Below are positions 55,104 through 63,441 of a stretch of 64,000 nt of DNA, piece by piece (position 1 is the first letter of the stretch; each line of letters starts with the position of its first letter). The notes below the pieces were generated by a model. The model searched no databases, was not told the origin of the DNA, and saw nothing but the letters and a program-made list of their open reading frames with translations. The translations under genes were made by a program, and so were the position numbers. The stretch covers positions 24,956 through 88,955 of the forward strand of contig JAUJNF010000006.1 of assembly GCA_030446485.1 (NCBI GenBank). Reading direction: 5' to 3'. This DNA is from Thermoleophilaceae bacterium. GTDB taxonomy: Bacteria; Actinomycetota; Thermoleophilia; Solirubrobacterales; Thermoleophilaceae.

Positions 55104-56540
55104 ATGGCCACCAGAACAGCCGCCAGAAGGGGGAAGGCCAACGGGGCGGGACCCGAGCCCACGCCGGCCGAGCGCCTGCTGGCCGCGCTGGGCCCCACCG
55201 GCGACCGCTACTTCGAGGACGCGAACCTCGGCGACTTCGGGCTCCCGGCGCGCGTCGACACCGAGACCTTCCTCGAGCCCCACGCCAAGGCGGGGCCCGC
55301 GAGCCGGCTCGGTCCCCTCGAGAAGGTGCACGCCTTCTGGTTCGCGGGCATGAGCTGCGACGGGTGCTCGGTGGCCGTCACCGGTGCGCAGGCTCCGTCG
55401 CTCGAGGATCTGCTCCTGGGCGCCCATCCCGGCCTTCCCCGCGTGGTGCTCCACCACCCGGTGATCAACCTCGAGTCGGGCCCGCACTACCTGCGGCCGC
55501 ACGAGCTCGCCCTGAAGGGTGAGCTCGACGCGCCCTACGTGATCATCCTCGAGGGCTCCAACACCGACGAGACGCACCCGATCGAGACCGGTGGCTACTG
55601 GGCCGGTGTGGGGGAGGAGCCGTGGGGTCCGGACGGCCAGATGCGCACGGTCACCACCGACGAGTGGATTGCCCGCCTGGCCCCCGGCGCCGCTGCGTCG
55701 CTCGCGATCGGCACCTGTGCCACCTGGGGCGGGATCCCCTCGGCGGCAGGCAACCCGACCGGGGCGATGAGCCTGATGGACTTCCTCGGCAAGGACTACC
55801 GCAGCGCGCTCGGCGTACCCGTGGTGAACGTCCCGGGCTGCCCGCCGATCGGCGACAACTTCAACGAGACGGTCGCCGCGATCCTCTACTTCCTGCAGGG
55901 CTTCGGGCCGCTGCCCGAGTTCGACGACCTGGGCCGGCCGGCGTGGCTGTTCGGGGAGACGGTCCATCGGCACTGCGTGCGCGGGGCGTACTACGAGGAG
56001 GGCAACTACGCGGAGGAGTTCGGTGACCCGGAGTGCCTCGTGGAGATCGGCTGCTGGGGCCCGGTCGTGAACTGCAACATCACCTCGCGCGGGGCGATCA
56101 ACTACCACGGTGGGTGCATGAACTCGGGCGGCGCGTGCATCGGTTGCACGATGCCCGGCTTCCCCGACAAGTTCACGCCCTTCCACAAGCGGCCACCCGG
56201 CTCGGCGGTCTCGACCGCGGCGTCACGCGTGCTGGGCAGCCTGATCACCCCACTGCGCCGGTACAGCAACGAGCACCTCGACCGTGAGGTGCGCTGGGAC
56301 CTCCACGGCGAGGTGCCGAGCGGCTGGGCCTCTGAGAAGACCGAACCGGGCTTCATCAGGGGCTACGGCCACAAGTTCTATGACCGCCTGCGCCGCTCCG
56401 GTGACGGGGGCAAGAGCAACGCCGAGACCTGGGGCAAGCAGACCGAGTGGACGCAGGAGCGGGATCCCGCCCGCGAGCTCGAGCTGCCCGGCGGCCCCGA
56501 GTCCACCACCACCGGAACCACCGGCCCGCGGGAGACCTGA
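55104..56540 (+). CDS. hhyS: [NiFe] hydrogenase small subunit, group 1h (actinobacterial) type
   Basis: This 478-residue electron-transfer subunit carries the Fe-S clusters. Proximal-cluster residues lie in AGMSCDGCSVAVTG (C85, D86, C88), AIGTCATWGG and VPGCPPIGDN. Medial/distal cysteines lie in ETVHRHCVRGAYYEEGNYA, CLVEIGCWGPVVNCN and GGCMNSGGACIGCTMPGFPD. No twin-arginine leader is present, unlike periplasmic uptake enzymes. Length and the extended N- and C-termini fit the high-affinity enzymes that scavenge atmospheric H2. ATG 55104 has GGGAGGGG upstream; the large-subunit start follows the stop by one base. Confidence 0.92.
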   Translation: MATRTAARRGKANGAGPEPTPAERLLAALGPTGDRYFEDANLGDFGLPARVDTETFLEPHAKAGPASRLGPLEKVHAFWFAGMSCDGCSVAVTGAQAPSLEDLLLGAHPGLPRVVLHHPVINLESGPHYLRPHELALKGELDAPYVIILEGSNTDETHPIETGGYWAGVGEEPWGPDGQMRTVTTDEWIARLAPGAAASLAIGTCATWGGIPSAAGNPTGAMSLMDFLGKDYRSALGVPVVNVPGCPPIGDNFNETVAAILYFLQGFGPLPEFDDLGRPAWLFGETVHRHCVRGAYYEEGNYAEEFGDPECLVEIGCWGPVVNCNITSRGAINYHGGCMNSGGACIGCTMPGFPDKFTPFHKRPPGSAVSTAASRVLGSLITPLRRYSNEHLDREVRWDLHGEVPSGWASEKTEPGFIRGYGHKFYDRLRRSGDGGKSNAETWGKQTEWTQERDPARELELPGGPESTTTGTTGPRET

Positions 56541-56541
56541 C

Positions 56542-58443
56542 ATGTGCTTCAAGAACCTGCCCATCGAGTTCGACGAGGGGGGGGTCGCGACCCTCAGGGG
56601 CGGCATTCCCGACCCGTACTCGGTGACCGTCACCAAGCCCGACGTGGGCAAGACGGACGCCGACCGCGAGGCCGAGATCAAGGAGCTGGTGGCCCGCAAC
56701 GGGCACATCAAGGACCTCAACATGGACCCGGTCACCCGCATCGCCGGCGCCATGGCGGTGAACGTGACCGCCGACCTCCAGGGGGGCCGTTACCTCGACT
56801 CGCGCTCGCAGGCCACGCTCTTCCGCGGGTACGAGGTGATCCTGATGGGCCGCGATCCCCGTGACGCGAGCTACGTGGCGTCACGCGCCTGCGGGGTGTG
56901 TGGTGGGGTTCACTCGCACGCGTCCGCCTACGCCGTCGAGATGGCGATGGGCATTGCGCCGCCACCGCTCGGCACCGCGATCCGCAACATGGGCGAGGCG
57001 GCCGAGATGGGCTACGACAACCCGCTCCATCTCTACCTCCTGGCCGGGCCCGACTACTCGGAAGCCGTGATCAAGGCGGTGAACCCCGAGCTCTGGCCCA
57101 AGGCGCAGGCCTGGCGGTGCCCGGGCGAGAAGCACCACGGCTTCAGGACGATGGCCGACCTCATGACCGCGCTCAACCCGCTGACGGGGTCGCTCTACCG
57201 CGAGGGGCTCGACTTCACCCGCCTGTCGCGCGAGATGTGCGTGCTTCTCTGGGGCAAGTACCCGCACCCCCAGACGGTGGTGCCGGGCGGGATGTCGAGC
57301 ACCATCACCCTTCAGAGCCTGAACGAGTACCACTCGAAGCTCGGCCGCATCTTCGACTACGCGCAGCGGCTGATGGCCGTGTGGGACGACATCCCGGAGT
57401 TCTTCTACGAGGCCGACGAGCGCTACAAGCAGGTCGGGTCACGGGCGATGAACTTCGTCGATCCCGGCTACTGGGACCAGCCCGATGCCTACGACGCGCG
57501 CTACGAGACGTGCGACGACTGGGGCGAGAAGCGCTGGTCCACGCCGGGCGCCATCATCGACGGCGAGCTCGTGACCACGCGGCTCACCGACCTGAACATG
57601 GGCTGGGAGGAGTTCGTCGAGCACTCCTACTACGACGAGTGGAGCGGCGACCGCTATCCGACGGACCCCAACGGCAACCCGCTGAGCCCGTACCACTCGT
57701 GGAACAAGCGGACGCTCCCCAAGCCCCAGGAGAAGAACTGGAAGGACAAGTACACCTGGGCCACGGCGCCGAGGTGGGATCGCAAGGTGGTCGAGGCCGG
57801 CGCCTACGTCAGGCTGTTCACCACCGCCATGGCCCAGAAGCAGCCGGCGAACGACTTCATCGAGGCCACGGGCCACGGCCTGCGGATGAGGATCCCCAAG
57901 GGCAACAGCCCGGAGACCGAGGTCGAGTGGCGCGTCCCCGAGACCTGGAACGCCTTCGAGCGCAATCGCGGGCGGGCGTACCACTACGTGTTCTCGCAGC
58001 TCGTAGGGATGGCGAACCTGCTGGAGGCCTACCGGCTGTTCGCCAAGGGCGACACCAAGGTGGCCGCCGTCGCACCGGGAGACCTCGACAAGCACATGCC
58101 GAAGGAGGAGACGCGCGGGGTCGGGTTCTGGGGCGCCGGCCGCGGGTGGCTCACCCACCACCTGAGCATGGAGAAGGGCAAGCTCACCAACTACCAGATC
58201 TGCACGCCGTCCACGATCAACGCCTCCCCCCGCGATCCGTGGGACCAGCCGGGCCCGTACGAGGAGGCGGTGATGAACACGCCGATCATCGAGGACGTCT
58301 CCGACCCGTCCAAGTTCACGTCGATCGACATGCTCCGGACCATTCGCAGCTTCGATCCCTGCATGCCGTGCACGACGCACGTGCACACGGGCGCCGGCAC
58401 GGTCGTGCGCGAGGTGAACACCTGCTCCTGCGGAGTCGACTGA
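56542..58443 (+). CDS. hhyL: [NiFe] hydrogenase large subunit, group 1h (actinobacterial) type
   Basis: This 633-residue catalytic subunit binds the Ni-Fe(CN)2CO site through SRACGVCGGVHSHASAYAVE (L1: C117, C120) and FDPCMPCTTH (L2: C607, C610, H613). MDPVTRIAGAMAVNV is the conserved N-terminal block. After the L2 histidine a 20-residue tail remains (VHTGAGTVVREVN, then CSCGVD), which a specific endopeptidase should remove once nickel is inserted. The two subunits form the H2-oxidising core. GGGAG precedes the ATG by about 8 bases. Confidence 0.94.
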   Translation: MCFKNLPIEFDEGGVATLRGGIPDPYSVTVTKPDVGKTDADREAEIKELVARNGHIKDLNMDPVTRIAGAMAVNVTADLQGGRYLDSRSQATLFRGYEVILMGRDPRDASYVASRACGVCGGVHSHASAYAVEMAMGIAPPPLGTAIRNMGEAAEMGYDNPLHLYLLAGPDYSEAVIKAVNPELWPKAQAWRCPGEKHHGFRTMADLMTALNPLTGSLYREGLDFTRLSREMCVLLWGKYPHPQTVVPGGMSSTITLQSLNEYHSKLGRIFDYAQRLMAVWDDIPEFFYEADERYKQVGSRAMNFVDPGYWDQPDAYDARYETCDDWGEKRWSTPGAIIDGELVTTRLTDLNMGWEEFVEHSYYDEWSGDRYPTDPNGNPLSPYHSWNKRTLPKPQEKNWKDKYTWATAPRWDRKVVEAGAYVRLFTTAMAQKQPANDFIEATGHGLRMRIPKGNSPETEVEWRVPETWNAFERNRGRAYHYVFSQLVGMANLLEAYRLFAKGDTKVAAVAPGDLDKHMPKEETRGVGFWGAGRGWLTHHLSMEKGKLTNYQICTPSTINASPRDPWDQPGPYEEAVMNTPIIEDVSDPSKFTSIDMLRTIRSFDPCMPCTTHVHTGAGTVVREVNTCSCGVD

Positions 58444-58462
58444 CCGCACCGGCGTCCGGACG

Positions 58463-58975
58463 GTGACGGTCCTCGTCGGCGGGGTCGGCGAGCTCTACCA
58501 GGGCGACCTCGACCTCGGTCGCGTCGCGGTCGAGCGGCTGTCGGGCGAGGACCTGGGCGACGGCGTCATCGTCGAGGACTTCTTCTACGGTGCCGTGGCC
58601 GTGGCCCAGCGGCTCGAGGAGCTTCGTCCCGACGGCCTCGTGCTGGTGGCCGGCGTGGAGCGCGGCCACGCACCGGGCACGGTCACGCGCCGGTCGATGG
58701 GAGAGACCCACGTGTCGACGGACGACTTCCAGGGTGCCGTCGTCGACGCCGTTACGGGCTACGTGACCGTCGACCTGGTACTCCGGGTGGCGGCCGGCCT
58801 CCAGGCGCTGCCGCAGCAAACGGTGGCGATCGAGGTCGAGCCCGCCAGCAAGGAGCCCTCGGAGCACCTCTCGCCTGCGGCCGAGGCCGGCCTCGAAGAG
58901 GCGCTCGCGCTCGTCAGGACGGAGGTTCGCGGGCTGGGGGCGGGCCCACGTCCAGCACCAGGGGCTGGCCCTTAG
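58463..58975 (+). CDS. M52-like hydrogenase maturation protein
   Basis: This 170-residue protein follows hhyL by 19 bases. Its N-terminus VTVLVGGVGELYQGDLDLGR aligns with the LxxGIGNxLxxDDGxG start of M52 hydrogenase endopeptidases, and its C-terminal part (VAIEVEPASKEPSEHLSPAA) matches their GxQPxxxxxxxxLSPxV block. The nickel-binding pattern is weaker than in the protein at 61582, so it may be a divergent or non-catalytic relative. GTG start. Its last 62 bases overlap the convergent ligase-like gene. Confidence 0.72.
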   Translation: MTVLVGGVGELYQGDLDLGRVAVERLSGEDLGDGVIVEDFFYGAVAVAQRLEELRPDGLVLVAGVERGHAPGTVTRRSMGETHVSTDDFQGAVVDAVTGYVTVDLVLRVAAGLQALPQQTVAIEVEPASKEPSEHLSPAAEAGLEEALALVRTEVRGLGAGPRPAPGAGP

Positions 58976-59720
58976 GCGCCGGAGACGCCGCGGGCTCGTT
59001 GCTGCGGGGGTCGGGCTCCTCGAGCAGTCCCAGGTTCTGGGGCCGCACCGCCACGCGGCTGCCCCGGGCCGTCTCGAGCACCAGCGCGCCGTCCTTAAGC
59101 GCCACCGCGGCGGTCCCGGTGACCTCCGGGCCCCCCGGGCCGAGCGGGATCATGCGTGCCCGTACCTCTCTACCGAGCGTGTCGCAGCGCCGGGCGTAAA
59201 CGGCGACGGTGGCGGCCGAGGGAGCGCGGTACCGGGCCTCGATCGCCTCGACCACCCGCGCCAACAGGGGCGCTCTGGGCGGCAGGGCGTCCACCACCAA
59301 CACGTTCACCACCGCCCAGCTGACGCTCTGCGGTCCCAGCTCGGTGGTCACCCCGACCGCCGCGGCACGAACGCCCCCCACACGCACCTCGTCGGGCCAT
59401 TCGATCGTCGCCTCGTCGCCGAGGGCGTCGGCGATCCCCGAAACGGCCACGGTGTACACCCAGCCCTCCCGTTCCGCCGCGATGTGGGGCCGCAGGATCA
59501 GCGAGAAGCAGAGTCCCTCGCCCTGGCGCACCTTCCACTCGAGGCCGGCGCGCCCGCGCGGCGAGGCCTGGTAGTCGGCCACCACCACGGCGCCCTCGGG
59601 GCCGCCGGACCGCGCCCACCCGAGCGCATCGGCCTCGGTCGAGAGCAGCGCGGGATACGTCCTGATGGCGCGCCCGGGCATCGCCTCCGCCAGCGCCCGC
59701 TCGGAGAGATCGCCGCTCAT
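58914..59720 (-). CDS. Biotin/lipoate-ligase-like protein in the hydrogenase locus
   Basis: This 268-residue protein resembles the catalytic domain of BirA: VVVADYQASPRGRAGLEWKV corresponds to the adenylate-binding GRGRRGRxW region and GEGLCFSLILRP to the following strand. The KWPND motif, whose Lys is important for biotinyl-AMP, reads EWPDEVRVGG here, so ordinary biotin ligase activity is doubtful. A C-terminal SH3-like part (EVTGTAAVALKDGALVLETA) is present. Its start overlaps the TPR gene stop (ATGA). It may modify or bind a hydrogenase maturation partner; this is inference. Confidence 0.72.
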   Translation of the reverse strand: MSGDLSERALAEAMPGRAIRTYPALLSTEADALGWARSGGPEGAVVVADYQASPRGRAGLEWKVRQGEGLCFSLILRPHIAAEREGWVYTVAVSGIADALGDEATIEWPDEVRVGGVRAAAVGVTTELGPQSVSWAVVNVLVVDALPPRAPLLARVVEAIEARYRAPSAATVAVYARRCDTLGREVRARMIPLGPGGPEVTGTAAVALKDGALVLETARGSRVAVRPQNLGLLEEPDPRSNEPAASPAPKGQPLVLDVGPPPAREPPS

Positions 59721-60979
59721 TCCCACGTGGGGTCCTGACCGAGCTCGGCGGCGATGCGGTTGAAGCTGTCTCGCAGCCGCGTCCACTGCGGCACGTGGAA
59801 GCGTGCCATCGAGCGCGACACGTCGGAGCGGAACCGCTCGGCCGCCTCGGAGGGACGATCGACGAGCGCGGCCAGCGCCGTGTGGATCATGCGTTCCGCG
59901 CTTGCGGGCGGCAGCTCGAGCAGGGCGCCGAGCCACAGCTCGGCGAGGTCGGGGCCGCTGTGGCGCCGTGCGGCCTGCCCGTCGATCCACGCCGCGGCCT
60001 CGGCAGCCTGCACGGGAGGGTCGGAGTCGACCCAGCGGGCCATCTCCTCGCGGAACACCTCGGGCCAGCGATCGCGGGCTTCGTCGTCCAGCAGCAGGAG
60101 CACGTCGCCCGGATCGTCGCCGAGCCGGTCGAGCACGCCGGCGGCCTGTGTCCGCACGGCCTCGGCGACTCCGGGAACGCCCAGCGCCTGACGCGCCGCC
60201 ACGCGCGCGCGCAGCTCGTCACCGGCCTGTTCGTGGGCGAGCGCCATGTTGGCCCGCGCCATGGCGTAGCCCTCGGGCCGGAGGCGCCTCGGGTGGCCGC
60301 CGAGCGCGATCTCAAAGGCCTCCACTGCCTGCGCCGGGCGGCCGGCGGCGAGGTGCACGAGCCCGCGCGCGTTGGCGGCCATCGCCAGCCCGGGGGAGTC
60401 GCCGGCGCGATCGGCGAGCGCGATGGCCTGCGCCAGGGTTCTCTCCGCGTAGTCGAGGTCGCCGGTCGCGAAGAAGGTCACGCCGAGCTCGCGGGCGGCG
60501 GCCGCGGCTTGGCCCGCCGCCTCGCGGCCCTCGAGCAGCTTCCCCGCTCGTCGGAACGACTCGATGGCCGGCCGGCCCTGACCGAGGTCACGCTGCACCA
60601 GGCCGAGGTTGAAGACGGCGGCGCCCTCCTCGGCCGCAAGTCCGGCTCCCTGGAACCCCGCCACGGCCGACGTGAACGCGTCGTGGGCCGCGCCGAGCTG
60701 CCCGGAGGCCCGGAGCGCCGCACCCAGCGCGTTCACGGCCTTGGCGTGCTCGACGGGCAGGCGGTCGGGACCGAAGAGCTCGGCGGCCACGCGCAGCGAT
60801 TCGGCCGCGTCGTCGAACCGGCCGGCATTGGTGAGCGCCACGCCGAGGTGGAAGCGGGCGGTGGCGTGCTGTATCGGGAAGCGATCGGGCGGATGACGCC
60901 GCAGCCGGTGCTGCAGCTCATCGATCACGGCGTCCGTGTCGTGGGTCCGGCTCGGCGAGAACGCGCCCTGAGGACTCAC
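59717..60979 (-). CDS. TPR protein in the hydrogenase locus
   Basis: This 420-residue cytoplasmic protein has at least six TPR-like repeats, e.g. ATARFHLGVALTNAGRFDDA, AKAVNALGAALRASGQLGAA, GAAVFNLGLVQRDLGQGRPA and AMAANARGLVHLAAGRPAQA. The last third is helical without clear repeats (LAELWLGALLELPPASAERM). By my recollection, TPR and NifU-type genes often accompany group 1h hydrogenases. It lies between the NifU-type and ligase-like genes with 9-base spacing and 4-base overlap. GTG start. Confidence 0.82.
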   Translation of the reverse strand: MSPQGAFSPSRTHDTDAVIDELQHRLRRHPPDRFPIQHATARFHLGVALTNAGRFDDAAESLRVAAELFGPDRLPVEHAKAVNALGAALRASGQLGAAHDAFTSAVAGFQGAGLAAEEGAAVFNLGLVQRDLGQGRPAIESFRRAGKLLEGREAAGQAAAAARELGVTFFATGDLDYAERTLAQAIALADRAGDSPGLAMAANARGLVHLAAGRPAQAVEAFEIALGGHPRRLRPEGYAMARANMALAHEQAGDELRARVAARQALGVPGVAEAVRTQAAGVLDRLGDDPGDVLLLLDDEARDRWPEVFREEMARWVDSDPPVQAAEAAAWIDGQAARRHSGPDLAELWLGALLELPPASAERMIHTALAALVDRPSEAAERFRSDVSRSMARFHVPQWTRLRDSFNRIAAELGQDPTWE

Positions 60980-60988
60980 CAGCGGTGG

Positions 60989-61507
60989 TTAGCCGGGGTG
61001 CGGCTGGATCTGGAGAAGCGTGGGGCCCGGTGGCGGGTGTGCCGGGCCGTCGTCCTCCTCGACCTCCATGGCCCTGAAGCCGGCGAAGTTGTCCCGGAGG
61101 GCCTCCTCGACGCCCTCGCGGAGGGTGACCGCCGATGCGGTGCAGCCCGAGCAGGCGCCCGAGAGCTTCAGCTGCACGACTCCGGCCTCCGCGCCGAGCA
61201 CGTCCACGCTGCCGCCGTGCGACTCGATGTAGGGGCGGACCGACTCGAGCGCGGCGTCGGCCGCGGCCCGCTCGTCGATCCCCACGGCGTAGGCGTCGAA
61301 CAGCCAGCCGACGGCCGGATCTGCGCCGCGCAACTGCTCGAGCGTCTCGGGCTCGAGCGTCTGGCCCAGGCGGCCGAGGGCCATCCGGTGCATGGCGTCG
61401 ATACCGTCCAGGAGCTCGAAGACCTGCTCGCGCACGGGGTCGTCGAGCGCCTCGATCTCGCCGAGAAGCTCCTCGAGCCTCTGGAGAACGTCATCGAATC
61501 CGCCCAT
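60989..61507 (-). CDS. NifU-domain Fe-S scaffold protein
   Basis: This 172-residue protein has an N-terminal helical part (VLQRLEELLGEIEALDDPV, ELLDGIDAMHRMALGRL) and a C-terminal NifU-like domain (SVRPYIESHGGSVDVLGAEA) with the cluster motif LSGACSGCTASAVTLREGVE. It should assemble and deliver an Fe-S cluster, probably to the hydrogenase small subunit. First gene of a three-gene leftward operon, divergent from the endopeptidase gene. Confidence 0.9.
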   Translation of the reverse strand: MGGFDDVLQRLEELLGEIEALDDPVREQVFELLDGIDAMHRMALGRLGQTLEPETLEQLRGADPAVGWLFDAYAVGIDERAAADAALESVRPYIESHGGSVDVLGAEAGVVQLKLSGACSGCTASAVTLREGVEEALRDNFAGFRAMEVEEDDGPAHPPPGPTLLQIQPHPG

Positions 61508-61581
61508 GGCCTAACTCTACGCCCCGACCGGCGGGCTCCTCGCCGGTCGCGGGGGGCCACACCGGTCCCGCGGGGGCGGCC

Positions 61582-62058
61582 GTGACCCGCATCATCGTCG
61601 CCTGCGTGGGAAACGTGCTTCGGGGGGATGACGGCTTCGGGCCCGTGGTCGCCTCCCGCCTCGGCCCACTGCCCGAGGGAGCCGAGCTCCTGGAAACCGG
61701 CATCGGCGGCATTGCGCTGCTGCAGGAGCTGATGGCCGGGTGCGACGGCCTGGTGGTGGTCGACGCGATGGAGCGCGGCGCCCCGCCCGGAACCGTCTTC
61801 GTGCTCGATCCCGACATCCAGGCGGCCGAGGAGGCCGTCCGCGTCCCGGACATGCACCTGGCGAACCCCGACCGCGTGCTGGCGATGGCCAGCGGCCTCG
61901 GCTGCCTCCCGGAGCGCCGACTCGTGGTGGGCTGTCAGCCGGCCGACGTTGACGGCGTCGGCGAAGCACTCTCTCCAGAGGTCGAGCGGGCGGTGCACGT
62001 GGCCATCGAGCGGGTGCACGAGACCGTCAGGGCGTGGTTGGCCCCGGGCGCAACGTGA
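61582..62058 (+). CDS. Hydrogenase maturation endopeptidase (peptidase M52)
   Basis: This 158-residue protease cuts the C-terminal tail of the large subunit after nickel insertion. VACVGNVLRGDDGFGPVVAS carries the conserved acidic nickel ligand, LVVVDAMERGAPPGTV the second acidic site, and DMHLANPDRVL the histidine. GCQPADVDGVGEALSPEVER is the conserved C-terminal block. GTG 61582 places the GN-L-DDG motif at the expected distance. It is 74 bases from the divergent NifU gene. Confidence 0.92.
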   Translation: MTRIIVACVGNVLRGDDGFGPVVASRLGPLPEGAELLETGIGGIALLQELMAGCDGLVVVDAMERGAPPGTVFVLDPDIQAAEEAVRVPDMHLANPDRVLAMASGLGCLPERRLVVGCQPADVDGVGEALSPEVERAVHVAIERVHETVRAWLAPGAT

Positions 62059-62074
62059 GCCGGCGAGGGTGCGG

Positions 62075-62569
62075 CTACTCCTGCGGCCGCCGGCGCATCT
62101 CGGACAGGACCAGTCCGTAGAGCAGGTGGTCGGCCACGAGCGCGAGGCGCTCCGCCGGCCGCTCCTTCGTGGTGGCCTGGTTGAGGCCGAGCAGCGGAGC
62201 GATGCCCGCCTCGAAGCCCAGCCAGGTGACGAAGCCGTAGACGGGCCCCGCCCACGGCTGCCGGCGCAGGCCGGCGGGCAGTGCCCCGAAGGCGGCTCCG
62301 CCCACCGCTCCGTAGCTCCAGTGCATGAGCTCCACCGCGGCAGGCCTCCTTCGGCGGGGGATGCGCCTCATCAGGCCCCTCGCGCGCTGGCGCGTGATGG
62401 CCTGGGGCGGGGTCTGCCCGACGAGGCCGATCTCGACGGTGAGCGTCCGCACGCCGGTCATCGCCATCGCCCCGATCGCGCCGCGAAGGGCGGCGTGTGC
62501 GACCTCGTGTGCGGGGTTGTCCGTGCCGGCGCGCGCTGGAGAGGCATTGGTGGTGTCGGTCACACTCAT
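62075..62569 (-). CDS. Membrane protein of unknown function
   Basis: This 164-residue protein has three or four hydrophobic segments (ALRGAIGAMAMTGVRTLTVE, AVGGAAFGALPAG, VYGFVTWLGFEAGIAPLLG, LVADHLLYGLVLSE) separated by basic loops (RGLMRRIPRRRRPAAVELMH). No family recognised with confidence. It is convergent with the endopeptidase gene and divergent from the CooC-like gene, so a link to the hydrogenase rests on position only. Confidence 0.75.
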   Translation of the reverse strand: MSVTDTTNASPARAGTDNPAHEVAHAALRGAIGAMAMTGVRTLTVEIGLVGQTPPQAITRQRARGLMRRIPRRRRPAAVELMHWSYGAVGGAAFGALPAGLRRQPWAGPVYGFVTWLGFEAGIAPLLGLNQATTKERPAERLALVADHLLYGLVLSEMRRRPQE

Positions 62570-62679
62570 GGGGAGATGACTTTAGCCCGCCACCCACCCG
62601 GTTCCTTCCGGGGGAACCGCGCGCCGGAAGCCGATCTGCTTCGACCGACGGCTCGTGCGACCGCTAGGATCGCGGGCGG

Positions 62680-63441
62680 ATGAAGGTCGCGATCGCCGGC
62701 AAGGGAGGCTCGGGCAAGACCTCGATATCGGGGACGCTCGCGCGGATACTCGCGCGCCGTGGCCGGCACGTGCTGGCCATCGACGCGGACTCGAACCCCA
62801 ACCTCGCGCTCACGCTCGGCATCCCCGCCGAGCAGATGGGCAGCATGCCCACGCTGCCCCGCGACCTGCTGCGGCGCACCGACAGCGGCACCGAGCTCAC
62901 GAAGACGCTCGACGAGGTCTACGCATCCCATTCGGTCACCGGCCCGGACGGCGTAAGGCTCCTGGTGATGGCGCATCCGCAGCACGCGGGCACCGGGTGA
63001 CTCTGCTCCCTGCACGCTACGGTTCGTAGCGTGATCGAGGCGGCCGGGGACACCCCCGAGGACGTCACCATCCTCGACACCGAGGCCTCTCCCGAGCACC
63101 TCTCGCGCGGCACCGCCCGTTACGCCGACGCGATGCTCACCGTCGTCGAGCCCTACTACAAGTCGCTGGAGACGGGCCGTCGCATGGCCGTGCTCGGCAA
63201 GGACCTCGGGCTCGACCACGTGGCGCTCGTGGCCAACAAGATCCGCGACGAGCGGGATCTCGCGGCCGTGCGGGAGTTCGCCACCCAGCACGAGCTCGAG
63301 CTGGCCGGGGTGATCCCCTTCGACGAGCACCTGACCGACGCCGAGCGCGCTTCGATCGCGCCGCTCGACCATGACCCCGACGCGCCGGCGATGGTGGCGA
63401 TCGGCGAGCTCGAGGAGGCGCTGAAGAATGGACGAGCTTGA
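62680..63441 (+). CDS. CooC/MinD-type nickel-insertion ATPase with in-frame TGA (putative selenocysteine)
   Basis: Read through one TGA, this is a 253-residue SIMIBI-class ATPase, the usual CooC length. The deviant Walker A is AIAGKGGSGKTSISGTLARI, Walker A' is AIDADSNPNLALTLGI, and TILDTEASPEHLSRG is the Walker B/switch region. A second half with VVEPYYKSLETGRR and ALVANKIRDERD matches CooC. The TGA (codon 107, 62998-63000) stands at the first Cys of the family C-x-C motif: G-T-G-TGA-L-C-S-L-H. The frame is unchanged across it, unlike the indels elsewhere in the window. A perfect hairpin follows 12 bases later. If TGA is a stop, the product is a 106-residue fragment. In CooC the two Cys bind nickel at the dimer interface. 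Confidence 0.8.
63013..63033 (+). promoter_or_regulatory. Candidate bacterial SECIS hairpin
   Basis: CACGCTACG (63013-63021) and CGTAGCGTG (63025-63033) form a perfect 9-bp stem closing a GTT loop (GGTTC if the top C-G pair opens). It begins 12 bases after the in-frame TGA; in E. coli fdhF the upper SECIS stem begins 11 bases after UGA and its loop also carries a G-U. The codons across it (GCT, ACG, GTT, CGT) include T-ending forms unusual for this genome, consistent with selection on RNA structure. Confidence 0.62.

Noticed and set aside
63013-63033. Hairpin at the CooC-like gene considered as a transcription terminator
   Set aside because: No T tract follows, and the conserved protein frame continues through and beyond it.
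63031-63441. Second half of the CooC-like gene considered as an independent gene starting at GTG 63031
   Set aside because: It would lack the P-loop, has no ribosome-binding site, and is in the same frame as the first half with only the TGA between them.
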